This document shows positions 53,506-62,293 of a stretch of 64,000 bases of DNA, in pieces (positions within the stretch are counted from its first letter, which is position 1; each line of letters begins with the position of its first letter). The stretch comes from Promethearchaeota archaeon. Its GTDB lineage: Archaea; Asgardarchaeota; Lokiarchaeia; Sigyniarchaeales; SOKP01. The notes under the pieces were generated by a model that saw only the letters and a program-made list of their open reading frames with translations, was not told the origin of the DNA and ran no database searches. Location of the stretch: the NCBI GenBank assembly GCA_008080735.1, contig SHMW01000012.1, positions 1-64,000 of the forward strand. Reading direction: 5' to 3'. The position numbers were made by a program, and so were the translations under genes.

Positions 53506-54261
53506 ATGAGTGGAAATATAACTGATTCAAAAACCGCTATTAAGAAAATTCTCTTATTAGTAGATGAAATAAAAGGTATCAATTCAGATTCGATTCCCAA
53601 ACTAACAGACCAACCTAATAAATTATTGGAAACGGTAGAAGCCTTTGAAGCAGAAAAAACGGCCGATTTAAACACGATTGAATCTAACTCCGATGAAATT
53701 ACCTCCTTAAAAAATAAAATAACTCAAAACAAGCGAGACATCGTTAAATTAAATGAAGATATTGACGATCTTAATGCTAAACGTCAAGAATATTTGGATA
53801 AGATACAACAAGTTCAAAATAAGCTCACAGAAGTTCGTGAAGAAATTAAGAGTAAAACCAATGAATATAATTCGAGGAGCGATCGTTTGAAAGAATTGGA
53901 AGAAACCATCGCAGAACTGAAAATTGAACAAGATAAATTTGATGAAAAAATCGCCAAATTACAAAGTGAGCTCGAAGATACATATCTCAATCGACAAGCA
54001 TTCGTAGAGAATTATGAAAACCGAGTGGAGGCAATGAATTTGTTGATTCAGAAGGATTATATTCAATCTGATCAGATTAAGTTGATCAAGGCACTCCAAA
54101 AAGACGCTGCGTTAGAGTTGAAGAATATTCTTGTCGCGATAGATTTACGAGAAGATAAAGCCGATAAAATCTTGAAAAAGATGGTTCAGCAGAATGGACC
54201 CATTGAATATAATGAGGAAGCTGGAACTGTTAAACTACTAGAGGAGGTGGATTTCAAATGA
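53506..54261 (+). CDS. coiled-coil protein with predicted winged-helix-like end (first of pair)
   Basis: A 251-residue protein. After a short helical head it has a continuous heptad coiled coil from about residue 40 to 170 (for example IVKLNEDIDDLNAKRQEYLD). The last 70 residues fold differently (QIKLIKALQKDAALELKNIL, and a two-strand end GPIEYNEEAGTVKLLEEVDF), consistent with a winged-helix module. Its stop overlaps the start of the next gene by 4 bases (ATGA), a sign of a fixed two-protein complex. No enzymatic motif, no membrane segment. Function unknown. Confidence 0.8.
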   Translation: MSGNITDSKTAIKKILLLVDEIKGINSDSIPKLTDQPNKLLETVEAFEAEKTADLNTIESNSDEITSLKNKITQNKRDIVKLNEDIDDLNAKRQEYLDKIQQVQNKLTEVREEIKSKTNEYNSRSDRLKELEETIAELKIEQDKFDEKIAKLQSELEDTYLNRQAFVENYENRVEAMNLLIQKDYIQSDQIKLIKALQKDAALELKNILVAIDLREDKADKILKKMVQQNGPIEYNEEAGTVKLLEEVDFK

Positions 54262-54995
54262 GTTCTCCTAAAGAAATTCTGAGCTTGATTGAACAATTTG
54301 AAAACGTCTTTGATACGTATCAACGCTCCTTACAGAAAAATTTTGATGAGATTATCCAGAATGTGAGCAACATCTGGAAGAATATGAAAGCGGAGCAAGA
54401 AGAGGTTGAGAAGTTGGCTGAGACCATTCGTCAACAAAATTCCGAGCTAACTGAATTGAAAACCGAATCAAATGAATTGGATAAACAAATCGGAGATTTG
54501 AAAGCGAAGAAGGAGGAATTAAATACAAAAATTCTTGACTTAAAAAGTACTTTGGAACGCAATACAAATGAACTTAAAAAGCCTGAATTTGAATTACAGA
54601 CCTTGACCTCAAATTTGAACTCTGTCAATGAGAAAATTCAAGAAAAAGAGCAGCAAAAAGCAGAATTAGATCAAAAGAAACTTGACAATGAACAGAAGGA
54701 AAAAGAACTGAAATCCAGCTACTCCGATGAAAAAATGGAAGAATTGGAGAAAAAACTCGATAGGGTGAAGCAAGAGCATTTCTTCAGCTCATTCTTGATT
54801 GAAAACTCTGATGAAAATATCCCTGAAGTGGATATCCTTGCTAGTATTATGTCCGAAGGGGGGCAAGCAAATATGGACGACCTCAAAAAGCAACTCGACG
54901 TACCTCCTATCATGGCCGTTAGAACGATTAAACAGTTAGCGGTAAAGGGGATCATCAATCTGAACGAAGACACGAACCAGATTACAATGGTATAA
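54258..54995 (+). CDS. coiled-coil protein with C-terminal winged-helix domain (second of pair)
   Basis: A 245-residue protein matching the layout of the preceding one: helical head, coiled coil (about 50-180, for example LDKQIGDLKAKKEELNTKIL), then a winged helix at about 188-245 (EVDILASIMSEGGQANMDDL, LDVPPIMAVRTIKQLAVKG, wing NLNEDTNQITMV). Such an end can bind DNA or other proteins. The overlap with the first gene suggests a heterodimer of equal rods with paired winged-helix tips, a geometry like structural-maintenance, kinetochore-like or ESCRT-type assemblies. Which of these, if any, cannot be read from sequence. Confidence 0.82.
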   Translation: MSSPKEILSLIEQFENVFDTYQRSLQKNFDEIIQNVSNIWKNMKAEQEEVEKLAETIRQQNSELTELKTESNELDKQIGDLKAKKEELNTKILDLKSTLERNTNELKKPEFELQTLTSNLNSVNEKIQEKEQQKAELDQKKLDNEQKEKELKSSYSDEKMEELEKKLDRVKQEHFFSSFLIENSDENIPEVDILASIMSEGGQANMDDLKKQLDVPPIMAVRTIKQLAVKGIINLNEDTNQITMV

Positions 54996-55049
54996 CCATA
55001 CTTACATGTTTTATTTTTAATTTTTTTTGATACTCAAATTTTACTCAAT

Positions 55050-55214
55050 TTATTTTTCATAACCTTCCTTAATTAATTCTTTTACCATGATTTTTTGATG
55101 CTTATCACAGAGGGAATTCATATCATCATTTTTCATAAAAATTTTCCATTCCCCTCCATTTTTCTCAATGAACTTTATTATTAAGACTCTCTCCTCCTTT
55201 AATTTAGATCTCAC
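55050..55214 (-). CDS. possible 54-residue small protein
   Basis: An open frame on the minus strand with a GTG start at 55212-55214 and stop at 55050-55052, downstream of the LRR gene. The peptide is charged and helical (EERVLIIKFIEKNGGEWKIF, KHQKIMVKELIKEGYEK). The frame is open a few codons further upstream to a TGA. The usage is protein-like, but there is no clear ribosome-binding site. It may be a small gene or the tail of a decayed one. The rest of the 300-base gap holds only A/T-rich sequence. Confidence 0.3.
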   Translation of the reverse strand: MRSKLKEERVLIIKFIEKNGGEWKIFMKNDDMNSLCDKHQKIMVKELIKEGYEK

Positions 55215-55295
55215 CTCTAAATAGTTAGTCTCAAGGTTTTCTTGGTATTGATAAGAAAATCAAGAATAAAAAGCAAAAATGGTATTATGTCTTTA

Positions 55296-56633
55296 TTAGG
55301 ATTTAAGGCTCTGAAAGAATTTTCTTACCTTCTTTTTAGATATAGTCTTGGTTTTAAGAGAAAGACGTCGTAACTTTCCGAGTTTTCTTAAGCTTCTTAT
55401 ATCATTAAAAGGATTATTTTCCAGATTGAGGTACTCAAGATTCTTTAGTTTATTCAATTTATTCAATCCGCTGATGTTATGTATCGCATTGAACTTGAGA
55501 TTAAGAAAATATAAATTCTTTAGCTTACTAAGCCCTTCTATCTTCGAAATATTATTCCATTCCAAATTTAGAACTTCTAAATTTTGGAGATGAGGTAATC
55601 CCTTAATCTTTGAGACAAGATTATATTGTAGGTGGAGCTCCTTTAAATTACGGAGATTGTCTAACCCATCTATCTCGGAAATAAGATTGCATTTCAAGAT
55701 TAATATCTCCAATTTTGAGAGATGGTCTAACCCTTGTATTTTTCTCAGATTGTTATACTCGAAATCCACTCGTTTTAAATTTTGTAGATTTTCCAAGTGA
55801 TTGATCTGCTTTAATTTACATCCGCTAATTACAAGTATCTCCAATTTGGTAAAGTTCTTAATGATTTCTAATTCCATGTGGGGATTATTCTCGATGACAA
55901 GAGTTCTCAGCTCTTTAAATTTATTCAGACAGTCAAGCTCTATTTCGCCCGAAATTCCTAACCCCTCTAAGCTTGTTAACTCTTTTAAGCCGTTTATCTC
56001 GCTTAATCTTTTTCTCTTGATGGGATATAAACTTAGTTTTGAAATAAATCCCTCTTTTACCTCATAAAAAGCGATTTCATTCCTCTTCAACAGATGGTCA
56101 ATAAACTTGAAATTGTGGAGCATGGATATTAATTGATTTAGGGAGAACTCTGTATAATCGGTTTTGGAAAATATAGTTCTTAATTCTCCTATATAATAGT
56201 GAATGGGATAGATATCTCTCCTTTTGAGGATTTCTTTAATTTCTCTGATGACAAATGAACGAGTCAATTCTGTATCTCTTTGCTTTAAAAGTTCAAATAT
56301 GCTGTAAAAAAAGTCTGGGGATGATTCCATTCGCAAAGCCCATCTTAAGGCGGTTAAGCCTTTTTTTAAATAGGTTTTCACGATCATTTCAGCACTAAGC
56401 CTTCTCAGATTTCTATCCGAATCCGAAATTAGAATGTTTTCAAGTAATAGAAAGAGATTTATATTTTTAACATCTATTTTCTGAATGATCTCGAGGCTCT
56501 TACTTCTTATATCTGGGTTATTACTATGTTCGATATATGAACGTAATAAATCTAATGCTGTCGTTTCCTTTAAAGCACCATCCTTATATTTCCGATAAAT
56601 CTCCACCGGCTTTTGTATACTCAGAATAATCAC
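55296..56633 (-). CDS. leucine-rich-repeat protein with HEAT-like N-terminus
   Basis: A 445-residue protein. Residues about 1-200 are helical and HEAT-like. From about residue 215 to 420 there are eight to nine SDS22-like leucine-rich repeats of 21-23 residues (pattern LxxLxxLxLxxNxIxxIxGL, for example LEILILKCNLISEIDGLDNL). The end is basic (KTISKKKVRKFFQSLKS). There is no signal peptide or sortase motif, so it is cytosolic, unlike secreted internalins. SDS22-type LRR proteins in eukaryotes bind phosphatases and regulatory proteins. The DNA repeats are diverged, so this is not a recent expansion. Confidence 0.9.
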   Translation of the reverse strand: MIILSIQKPVEIYRKYKDGALKETTALDLLRSYIEHSNNPDIRSKSLEIIQKIDVKNINLFLLLENILISDSDRNLRRLSAEMIVKTYLKKGLTALRWALRMESSPDFFYSIFELLKQRDTELTRSFVIREIKEILKRRDIYPIHYYIGELRTIFSKTDYTEFSLNQLISMLHNFKFIDHLLKRNEIAFYEVKEGFISKLSLYPIKRKRLSEINGLKELTSLEGLGISGEIELDCLNKFKELRTLVIENNPHMELEIIKNFTKLEILVISGCKLKQINHLENLQNLKRVDFEYNNLRKIQGLDHLSKLEILILKCNLISEIDGLDNLRNLKELHLQYNLVSKIKGLPHLQNLEVLNLEWNNISKIEGLSKLKNLYFLNLKFNAIHNISGLNKLNKLKNLEYLNLENNPFNDIRSLRKLGKLRRLSLKTKTISKKKVRKFFQSLKS

Positions 56634-56767
56634 AATTGGATGTGTGAATCTTTAGTTAAATGCCTATGTCGGTTCTTCAAAAATTTACATCACAATTAAT
56701 ATAAAATTATTATGTGAAAAAATTTTATGGCTTATTTTTTTGGCTATTTTTGGGAAATATTTCTAAT

Positions 56768-57958
56768 CTATTGAATTCGATCAGCAACAATGTCTTCAAT
56801 ATTCAATACTTTTATCTCTTTATTCATTTTTTGTATAGCTAAGTTGAGTTGATTCTTACAAAATACACAAGAAGTAGCAATTATTTCTGCTCCTGTTTTG
56901 AGCGCCTCTTTAATACGGATTTTCGCTATTTCTAATGAATCCTCTGGAAAACCTGCTTTAAAACCCCCTCCAGCCCCACAACATATAGCTTCCTGTCTAG
57001 TATGTTCCATTTCTATCAATTTGACGGCAGGGATGGCATTTAAAATCTTCCTTGGTTCATCATAAATTCCCATATGCCGTCCTAAATGACAAGGATCGTG
57101 GTAAGTAATTTTTTTTGGCCATTTTTTAAAATCAATTTCTTTTTTTTTTAATTTATCAACTATAAATTCTGATAAATGAATAAGTTGAAAGGGTAGTTGT
57201 GACTCTGTAAATTTACCCCAATCATTTTTAGCTGTTTTATAGCAACCAGCACAATTAAAAATAATTTTTTTAACTCCCCTTTCCTTAAGAGTATTGATGT
57301 TTTGTTTGATATAATCTTCCAAGTGAAATTCAATTAACTGATTTTCATAACTAAAAGTTAAATCCACTAATCCAGTTCTCAAATAAGGGCTTCCGCAACA
57401 ATATTCATCTTCCTTTAATAATACAAATCCCTCTTTTAGTATTTTAGATAAAATCTTCGCCGTATTGATAGCGCATTCTTTAGCTCTATAGGATGATGTA
57501 CAGCCTACGAAATATGCATATTTGCCTGAAGATGTAATATTTAACTCCTTATTCATCCATATCATTCTATTTTGCTGTGGTTCTCCATAAGGATTTTTAT
57601 TCTCGACTAAATAAGGAATAAATTTATTTTGTTTGTCAATTGTTCTCTTCGCCTTATTAATAATGTCTTTACGTATCTTTTCGAGAATTTCTACATAATC
57701 TAATTCAATAGGACATATTTCTTCGCATCGTTTACAAGTTGTACAAAAAGCGATCATTTCAATAAAATCTCCCGAAAATTTTAAGCCCTCTTCAATAAAA
57801 GTTCGTAAAATTCTCATTCTCCCACCAGCAAATTTGCTTTCCTTTCTTGAAATTAAATAAGTGGGGCAGACTTCTCTACACATTGAACAATTACTGCATA
57901 ATTTGATATAATCCTCATAATCAGAAATCTTTAGTTTTTTTTTAATCACCATTCTCAA
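56768..57958 (-). CDS. GlcF/HdrD-like Fe-S protein with CCG domains
   Basis: A 396-residue Fe-S subunit of the glycolate/lactate-dehydrogenase and heterodisulfide-reductase kind. Two 4Fe-4S ferredoxin-like motifs lie in the first third (CSNCSMCREVCPTY and CTTCKRCEEICPIEL). Two cysteine-rich CCG domains follow (DEYCCGSPYLRTG with NCAGCYKTA, and EAICCGAGGGFKAG with SCVFCKNQL), which in HdrB/GlcF hold an unusual iron-sulfur centre. There are no membrane helices. It starts 24 bases after the FAD subunit gene. It should take electrons from the flavin subunit and pass them to a membrane carrier. Confidence 0.9.
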   Translation of the reverse strand: MRMVIKKKLKISDYEDYIKLCSNCSMCREVCPTYLISRKESKFAGGRMRILRTFIEEGLKFSGDFIEMIAFCTTCKRCEEICPIELDYVEILEKIRKDIINKAKRTIDKQNKFIPYLVENKNPYGEPQQNRMIWMNKELNITSSGKYAYFVGCTSSYRAKECAINTAKILSKILKEGFVLLKEDEYCCGSPYLRTGLVDLTFSYENQLIEFHLEDYIKQNINTLKERGVKKIIFNCAGCYKTAKNDWGKFTESQLPFQLIHLSEFIVDKLKKKEIDFKKWPKKITYHDPCHLGRHMGIYDEPRKILNAIPAVKLIEMEHTRQEAICCGAGGGFKAGFPEDSLEIAKIRIKEALKTGAEIIATSCVFCKNQLNLAIQKMNKEIKVLNIEDIVADRIQ

Positions 57959-57982
57959 CCCATAATCTTAATTTAATTCGTT

Positions 57983-59473
57983 TTATTCAACTTTATTCTC
58001 AAATATTGGAAATATTTTTTCCATACCCAGTTTTACAGCCATTTTCCTCCAAAACAAGTTTAATTCAAAAATACTGTTGATACGTCTGTATGAAGTAAAC
58101 GAATTTATAAGCTTATTGGGGTTTAAAATATATTGAGGATCATATTGCTTTTTTTGTGTTATTAGTTTTTCTTTCTTTTTTGGCTCGAATTTATCCAAAT
58201 AGATGCTATTATATAATCCATAATCATATAATTCACCCAGATTATTTTGATATGCAAATTTTACAATTCGATGCAATATGCCTTTACTTGAAAGGAAATG
58301 AACTATAAAATCATTATTGGTGAAGGTAAATAAGACTAATCTTACTTCATTTTTGTTCCCTAAAACCCCAATAAAACCTTCATTTAAATTTCTCTGTTTA
58401 GATAATTCTCTGAATCTTGTTAAAATTATTGCTGTATATTTAATTTTGATTAAAAAACTCTGCAACATTAAAACTGGTATATCTTTCTTTAAGCGCATCT
58501 CATCTTTCAAAATATTTTGCCACATTTCATTGGAGATATCATCTTCAATTGATACTATATCATATTTTTGGTTACTAGATGAGATGATCTTTTGAATATC
58601 TTCTCTTAGTCTTTCATTTTCAATTACCAAAAGGCAATAGTACTCAAAATTTGCAGTATCATACAATTTTTGAAAATAATTTCTATCAAAAAAACTAAGA
58701 TAATAAATCTCTTCCTTTTCCTTAAATTTCTCAATAAAATCTACTAGATTTGTAAATTCTTTAAATCCATATAATAAAGAAATTTTTTGACGTTTTTTAC
58801 TCAATTTAAAAGTGACTTCTATTATGATAGCAAATAATCCATATGTGCCAATAAATACATTAAATTCCTCTGGGCTTTTGAGGTGTTTCAGACCTTCACT
58901 AGGACTAATAACTTTTAACTCAAGAATGTGTTTTGAAAAACTATTATGCTTTAAAGTACCAATTCCAATTGATCCTTTTGTATTTAGCCACCCACCTATT
59001 GTAGCAGAAAGAGCGCTAGAAGAAATGGAAGGGATTTCTAAATTTTCTTCGTCTAAATATTCCACTAATTTTCCCAGATTCACACCGGCTTGAGCAGTAA
59101 GAGTATTTCTGTTTTTATTTAATTCAAATTTATTGAGGGTTTTTAAATCTAATACAACATCTCCCATTGAAGGTACACTGGAACCATAATATCCTGTTCC
59201 TCCACCCCTAATCGTAATTGGAACATTATATTGGATTGCTAAATTAACTATTATTTTAATTTGATCTGCACTTTTCGGCCAAATAACTATTCGGGCAATG
59301 TAATCTTCTTTCCAGCGCCAGTGGTAGAATGGAATACCAGATAAATCTCCGCTGACACTAATACGTTCAATTAATGATTCTGAAAATTCTATTGGATTTA
59401 AAGATTCTAATTCTTTTTTGAAACTCTTGAAATCAGGTTTTTCAGGTATATATTTTTGTGATTTCTTAAACAA
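57983..59473 (-). CDS. GlcD-like FAD-linked dehydrogenase
   Basis: A 496-residue FAD-linked oxidoreductase of the GlcD/vanillyl-alcohol-oxidase family. The FAD-binding pyrophosphate motif TIRGGGTGYYGSSVPSMGDV lies near residue 77, and GWLNTKGSIGIGTLKHNSF near 166 is the second part of the domain. The C-terminal half is the FAD-linked oxidase cap. It probably oxidises a 2-hydroxyacid such as lactate or glycolate, in complex with the Fe-S gene downstream. Its start overlaps the upstream membrane-protein gene by 8 bases, so the three are one operon. The substrate is inference. Confidence 0.87.
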   Translation of the reverse strand: MFKKSQKYIPEKPDFKSFKKELESLNPIEFSESLIERISVSGDLSGIPFYHWRWKEDYIARIVIWPKSADQIKIIVNLAIQYNVPITIRGGGTGYYGSSVPSMGDVVLDLKTLNKFELNKNRNTLTAQAGVNLGKLVEYLDEENLEIPSISSSALSATIGGWLNTKGSIGIGTLKHNSFSKHILELKVISPSEGLKHLKSPEEFNVFIGTYGLFAIIIEVTFKLSKKRQKISLLYGFKEFTNLVDFIEKFKEKEEIYYLSFFDRNYFQKLYDTANFEYYCLLVIENERLREDIQKIISSSNQKYDIVSIEDDISNEMWQNILKDEMRLKKDIPVLMLQSFLIKIKYTAIILTRFRELSKQRNLNEGFIGVLGNKNEVRLVLFTFTNNDFIVHFLSSKGILHRIVKFAYQNNLGELYDYGLYNSIYLDKFEPKKKEKLITQKKQYDPQYILNPNKLINSFTSYRRINSIFELNLFWRKMAVKLGMEKIFPIFENKVE

Positions 59474-60380
59474 GTCCTACACCCCAATAAATAATTCCAA
59501 ATATAAAGTTAAATCCCCAAGATCCCAATGCTATATATCCTGAAGGTCTATGTCGTATCCCGCTCAAACCCTTTAATGCGCCATATACACAAGCAACAAA
59601 ACCTACCGAACCCAAAACTATATGAATAAGATGCCATATATCCACGAATAATGTAGTTGTCCAAAATACGATCAAATCAATTGATTCTGGGATAATAGAA
59701 ATAAGATTTATAGATGACAGAACTAAAGCAAATGCCGAAAGCCTCCCATGCGTTTTAATATACTTTCTATAATCAATTTCTGATACGATCGTCGCTATTG
59801 ATAAAGAAACTATAGCAATCGCTCCCAAATAGATATTATAATGATCTAACAGAGCGCCAAAAAATCGTGCAATATAATCAAAAATACTTGCTTGATCAAC
59901 AATGATATTAAATACGATATAAGCAATATAAGGCTTGCCCGTTCCATCGTGAATCCCTTCAGGACTTCTCACATAAAATAAGATATCATAAATACCCCTC
60001 TGTTTGGGACTCGTTATCGTAAAATTTACGGATATGCTATTTGCTGTGCCATTTCCATCATAAATTGAATTATCTGGTATATAATCCGAGGGATGTGCAG
60101 TAAATTTATTATTATCAACTGAAATACTATTAAATTCTAGAATGGCACCTGTTCCTCCACCTTCCATTTTTATTGTAAAGTTTTGATTCGGATCTACGGT
60201 TATAGATGTAGCAGATTCTGTTTTAATATGATATTCACCCGAAATATGACAATTATCGTTTGGATCATCATCGGGAGTAGAATATCCTTTTTTTGAAAAT
60301 AAAAGTAGTATGAGCAAAATTATTGTTATTGATAAGAAAATTCTCTTTTTTAAGAATGCTTTAGGACACTTATTGTACAT
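59466..60380 (-). CDS. secreted beta domain fused to a histidine-bearing membrane domain
   Basis: A 304-residue protein. An N-terminal signal/anchor (FLSITIILLILLLFSKKG) is followed by an extracytoplasmic beta-sandwich to about residue 165 (SITVDPNQNFTIKMEGGGTG, RGIYDILFYVRSPEGIHDG). Four helices follow, with histidines in LLDHYN, KTHGRLSAF, DIWHLIHIVLG and the IRHRPSGYIALGSW end. This resembles small b-type cytochromes such as the b561 and DUF420 groups, with two candidate heme sites; heme binding is inference. It is the first gene of the operon with the GlcD- and GlcF-like genes, which fits a membrane electron acceptor that moves electrons outward. Confidence 0.7.
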   Translation of the reverse strand: MYNKCPKAFLKKRIFLSITIILLILLLFSKKGYSTPDDDPNDNCHISGEYHIKTESATSITVDPNQNFTIKMEGGGTGAILEFNSISVDNNKFTAHPSDYIPDNSIYDGNGTANSISVNFTITSPKQRGIYDILFYVRSPEGIHDGTGKPYIAYIVFNIIVDQASIFDYIARFFGALLDHYNIYLGAIAIVSLSIATIVSEIDYRKYIKTHGRLSAFALVLSSINLISIIPESIDLIVFWTTTLFVDIWHLIHIVLGSVGFVACVYGALKGLSGIRHRPSGYIALGSWGFNFIFGIIYWGVGLV

Positions 60381-60677
60381 TTTTACGAATGAATGAGGTT
60401 TTAATATAGAAAAATATCCAATTAGTCTAATTAATCCTTATGAATTTGTTAACATAACGAGATTAATTAATTTTCTTATTAAATTAGTAATCTAGGTGGT
60501 TCTCTATTTGAATCTTATCTCTAAAAATATCACTATAAAAAGATGTTTTTCTCTAATTTGGAAATTTTCTAAAGTTTTGTAATATTCTGACCTAAATTAA
60601 AGCATTATGTTCATTTATACATAACATTTTTAAATTTCTCTACCCTATTATTTCTAGAATTTATATACAAATTTTTA

Positions 60678-62180
60678 GTGAAAAAAATGGAAACAAAAGA
60701 TGGAATTATTGGAGTTTTAATAATTGCCATAGTAGGATTATCAGGTGGCTTAGGATTTATCTTAATAAATCCTCCAACTACCACTACTCCGGGGGGACCC
60801 GATCAACCGATAGTCTACGATTCAGCACTTCCTGATGATTGGAGTAGTGCACCAAATGCTTCATATTTCACATTTAATAATCAAACGGATAGCGATATAC
60901 AAGTATCACTGGAAGAAATATTAGATGCCGTTAGAAGTCTAGAAGTCAATGGGGAGTACTCTTGGGAAGGGGGAATTGAAGTCAGAACTATAGTGGATCC
61001 TGATTCTGGAATGTATATTGCCGGAATAGCTATCACAGACCTATTATTTCATCTAAATACGCATTTTCCAGGTGATATAGAGTTCCTTGGTAAAAAAGAT
61101 GATTACGGTCAACAAGCTAAATTCACAACTTCGGCAAAGCAAATAATTGAAAAACTTGAAGATGGTGAAGAAGATATTTTAATCGCCATCGCAGTAAATA
61201 AAGAATGGTTGAGAGATTCTCCTTTATCTGAGTGGGGAGATTTTGCGCTTGTTGGAGAAGGTATGAATACAATTAAGGAATTAGATGAGGTTAATGTTCT
61301 GAACAATTGGACTTTACCTATTAAGGTAGATGGGAATGTGGTTTACGAATTACAACCCCAAAATATAACCAGTTATACAGATACTATTCCATATTATGCC
61401 TATGATCGGACTGATGATTGGAGCATTAATAGAAGTTATTGGGGAATGAACATATCTCGTATTTGTGATTGGTTAGATCTTAACGAATCTGTTTATTTTG
61501 AACTTAAAGGAAGATCAGCAGATGGTTGGGCAACACCAACAGGTAGGACTGATTATACAGGAGGGCGGAGAGGCTGGAAAACAAGTGAAGTTTATGACGG
61601 ATTAGAATATGATTCGGAATATTGGTCCTATGTAAATGAAACTGATACTTACGATGGGGATCCTTTACCCGCAGAACTTGGGGGTAAACCATTGTTACTT
61701 GCTTATGCTCACCAACTTCATGGGGAGATTGATACCCAATCTGGAGATACGAACCCACCTTGGCCTGCTAGAAAAAAGCTTGGGATGTTAAGTGGTCCAT
61801 ATAAAGTTTTTGCAGGGGGTCAAGATAGAGGCGCTCAAGTTAAATATATTTCCTCTATCGAAATCTATACAGTATTAGCCTATTGGGACTCAAACGTCAC
61901 CTTTGTAGGAAGTGGTAAAGATGCAACTCCAACCTTAAATGTATCGGACTCAATACAGTTTAACTGGACGGGCAGTGCAGTATTTAATTCAACATTAGAC
62001 TTTCAATGGTGGTTCAATTCTTCAAGTACTTCATATAACTCAACTGAGAAGCATCCTGTAATTACTTTTGATACACCTGGTACATATACTATCACCTTGA
62101 CGGTTTTTGATGCCCTTGGTAATAAAAATACCCAAAAAACAGGATACTGGGATAGATTCGTTGTAGAAGACAATACCTGA
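60678..62180 (+). CDS. membrane-anchored extracytoplasmic protein, sulfite-oxidase-like fold plus PKD domain
   Basis: A 500-residue protein with a single N-terminal helix (GIIGVLIIAIVGLSGGLGFI) and a Thr/Pro linker. The main part shows the pattern of the molybdopterin-oxidoreductase (SUOX-like) fold: a GIEVRTIVDPDSGMYIAGIA segment, then ITDLLFHLNTHFPGDIEFLG, and a late GDFALVGEG; a second similar unit follows to about residue 400 (LGMLSGPYKVFAGGQDRGAQ). I do not see the single catalytic Cys of sulfite oxidase, so it may bind a ligand or heme rather than molybdopterin. A PKD domain closes the protein (about 415-495, TFDTPGTYTITLTVFDALGN). The start is GTG 60678 or ATG 60687. Confidence 0.72.
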   Translation: MKKMETKDGIIGVLIIAIVGLSGGLGFILINPPTTTTPGGPDQPIVYDSALPDDWSSAPNASYFTFNNQTDSDIQVSLEEILDAVRSLEVNGEYSWEGGIEVRTIVDPDSGMYIAGIAITDLLFHLNTHFPGDIEFLGKKDDYGQQAKFTTSAKQIIEKLEDGEEDILIAIAVNKEWLRDSPLSEWGDFALVGEGMNTIKELDEVNVLNNWTLPIKVDGNVVYELQPQNITSYTDTIPYYAYDRTDDWSINRSYWGMNISRICDWLDLNESVYFELKGRSADGWATPTGRTDYTGGRRGWKTSEVYDGLEYDSEYWSYVNETDTYDGDPLPAELGGKPLLLAYAHQLHGEIDTQSGDTNPPWPARKKLGMLSGPYKVFAGGQDRGAQVKYISSIEIYTVLAYWDSNVTFVGSGKDATPTLNVSDSIQFNWTGSAVFNSTLDFQWWFNSSSTSYNSTEKHPVITFDTPGTYTITLTVFDALGNKNTQKTGYWDRFVVEDNT

Positions 62181-62293
62181 TGAGGCAATTATTTTAAAAA
62201 TACCTAAAAACAATATCTATTAATATTTTTTTTTAGCTTTTGTTCATTATTAAAAAATTAATCATATGATAGAGAAAAAAACCCTTTAAAAAA

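Noticed and set aside
55373-55982. Repeated DNA in the LRR gene considered as a tandem repeat or CRISPR-like array
   Set aside because: The periodicity is about 66 bases and protein-level only; the units are diverged and in frame, as expected for leucine-rich repeats.
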